A stretch of DNA of 5,333 nucleotides from Lachnospiraceae bacterium (lineage in GTDB: Bacteria > Bacillota > Clostridia > Lachnospirales > Lachnospiraceae), in NCBI GenBank assembly GCA_003488445.1, contig DNLO01000036.1, positions 1 through 5,333 on the forward strand, written 5' to 3'. Below the pieces are notes generated by a model. It was not told the DNA's origin and did not search any database. It worked only from the letters and a program-made list of their open reading frames with translations. Both the position numbers and the translations under genes were made by a program. This document shows, one piece after another, positions 5,205-5,333 of the stretch; position 1 is the stretch's first letter; each line of letters opens with the position of its first letter.

Positions 5205-5333
5205 TGCAGACACTTTTTACCGATAAGGGCAAAGAGCTTTATGATGATACCGACAGGATACCCTGGCAGGAGCACCCCCGCCCTCTTTTAAGAAGAGACG
5301 ATTTCCTCAATCTGTGCGGCTGGTGGGATTTCT
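5201..5333 (+). CDS. Glycoside hydrolase family 2-like protein, N-terminal fragment
   Basis: The first 44 residues of a gene cut by the right edge. The stretch IPWQEHPRPLLRRDDF (20-35) followed by LNLCGWWDF (36-44) resembles the start of the sugar-binding (jelly-roll) domain of GH2 enzymes, beta-galactosidase or beta-glucuronidase relatives, which commonly read YPRPxxxRDSWLNLNGEWDF. Here Cys and Trp replace the usual Asn and Glu around the Gly. No signal peptide is visible, so a cytoplasmic enzyme acting on imported oligosaccharides is likely. The ATG at 5201 overlaps the HD-GYP stop as ATGA and has GGGAG 5 nt upstream; a second ATG follows at once at 5204. The family call rests on this short N-terminal pattern only, and the substrate cannot be judged. 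Confidence 0.7.
   Translation, partial: MMQTLFTDKGKELYDDTDRIPWQEHPRPLLRRDDFLNLCGWWDF

Overview
The window most likely comes from a Gram-positive anaerobe of the Clostridia, probably Lachnospiraceae-like. This rests on the type of the GAPDH, MnmA, PHP phosphatase and GH2 sequences, AGGAGG-type ribosome binding sites, frequent ATA and AGA codons, and a membrane HD-GYP protein. No database search was possible, so the taxonomy is an inference.

Layout. (1) Positions 1-580, minus strand: the N-terminal half of glyceraldehyde-3-phosphate dehydrogenase (gap), which runs off the left edge. (2) Positions 581-763: a divergent control region. It holds a sigma-A-type promoter and a leader of about 134 nt for gap, and, interleaved with that promoter, one for the next gene. 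(3) Positions 764-1573, plus strand: a complete PHP-domain phosphatase of the histidinol-phosphatase (HisJ/HisK) type. (4) Positions 1577-2674, minus strand: a membrane acyltransferase-3 protein, ending 3 bp from the phosphatase stop. (5) Positions 2667-3776, minus strand: mnmA (tRNA 2-thiouridylase), upstream of the acyltransferase gene and overlapping it by 8 bp, so the two form a small operon. (6) Positions 3777-3878: a second divergent control region, with a perfect-consensus promoter for the rightward gene. (7) Positions 3879-5204, plus strand: a membrane-anchored HD-GYP protein, a predicted cyclic-di-GMP phosphodiesterase. (8) Positions 5201-5333, plus strand: the start of a glycoside hydrolase family 2-like gene, overlapping the HD-GYP stop by 4 bp and cut by the right edge.

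The genes are ordinary housekeeping and signalling genes (glycolysis, a possible histidine-pathway phosphatase, tRNA thiolation, envelope acylation, cyclic dinucleotide turnover, sugar hydrolysis). I see no mobile element, CRISPR array, RNA gene or clear intrinsic terminator, and no convincing new multi-gene system. The most interesting structure is in the two divergent intergenic regions. In 721-756 the hexamers of the two opposing promoters are arranged with exact mirror symmetry around an inverted repeat. In 3784-3835 two promoters can be drawn on a common -35 position. In both regions one gene (the phosphatase, and mnmA) has no Shine-Dalgarno sequence but a -10-like hexamer exactly 7 nt before its start codon, which predicts leaderless mRNAs. 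The ATGA overlap of an HD-GYP gene with a glycosidase gene also suggests a link between second-messenger signalling and sugar use.
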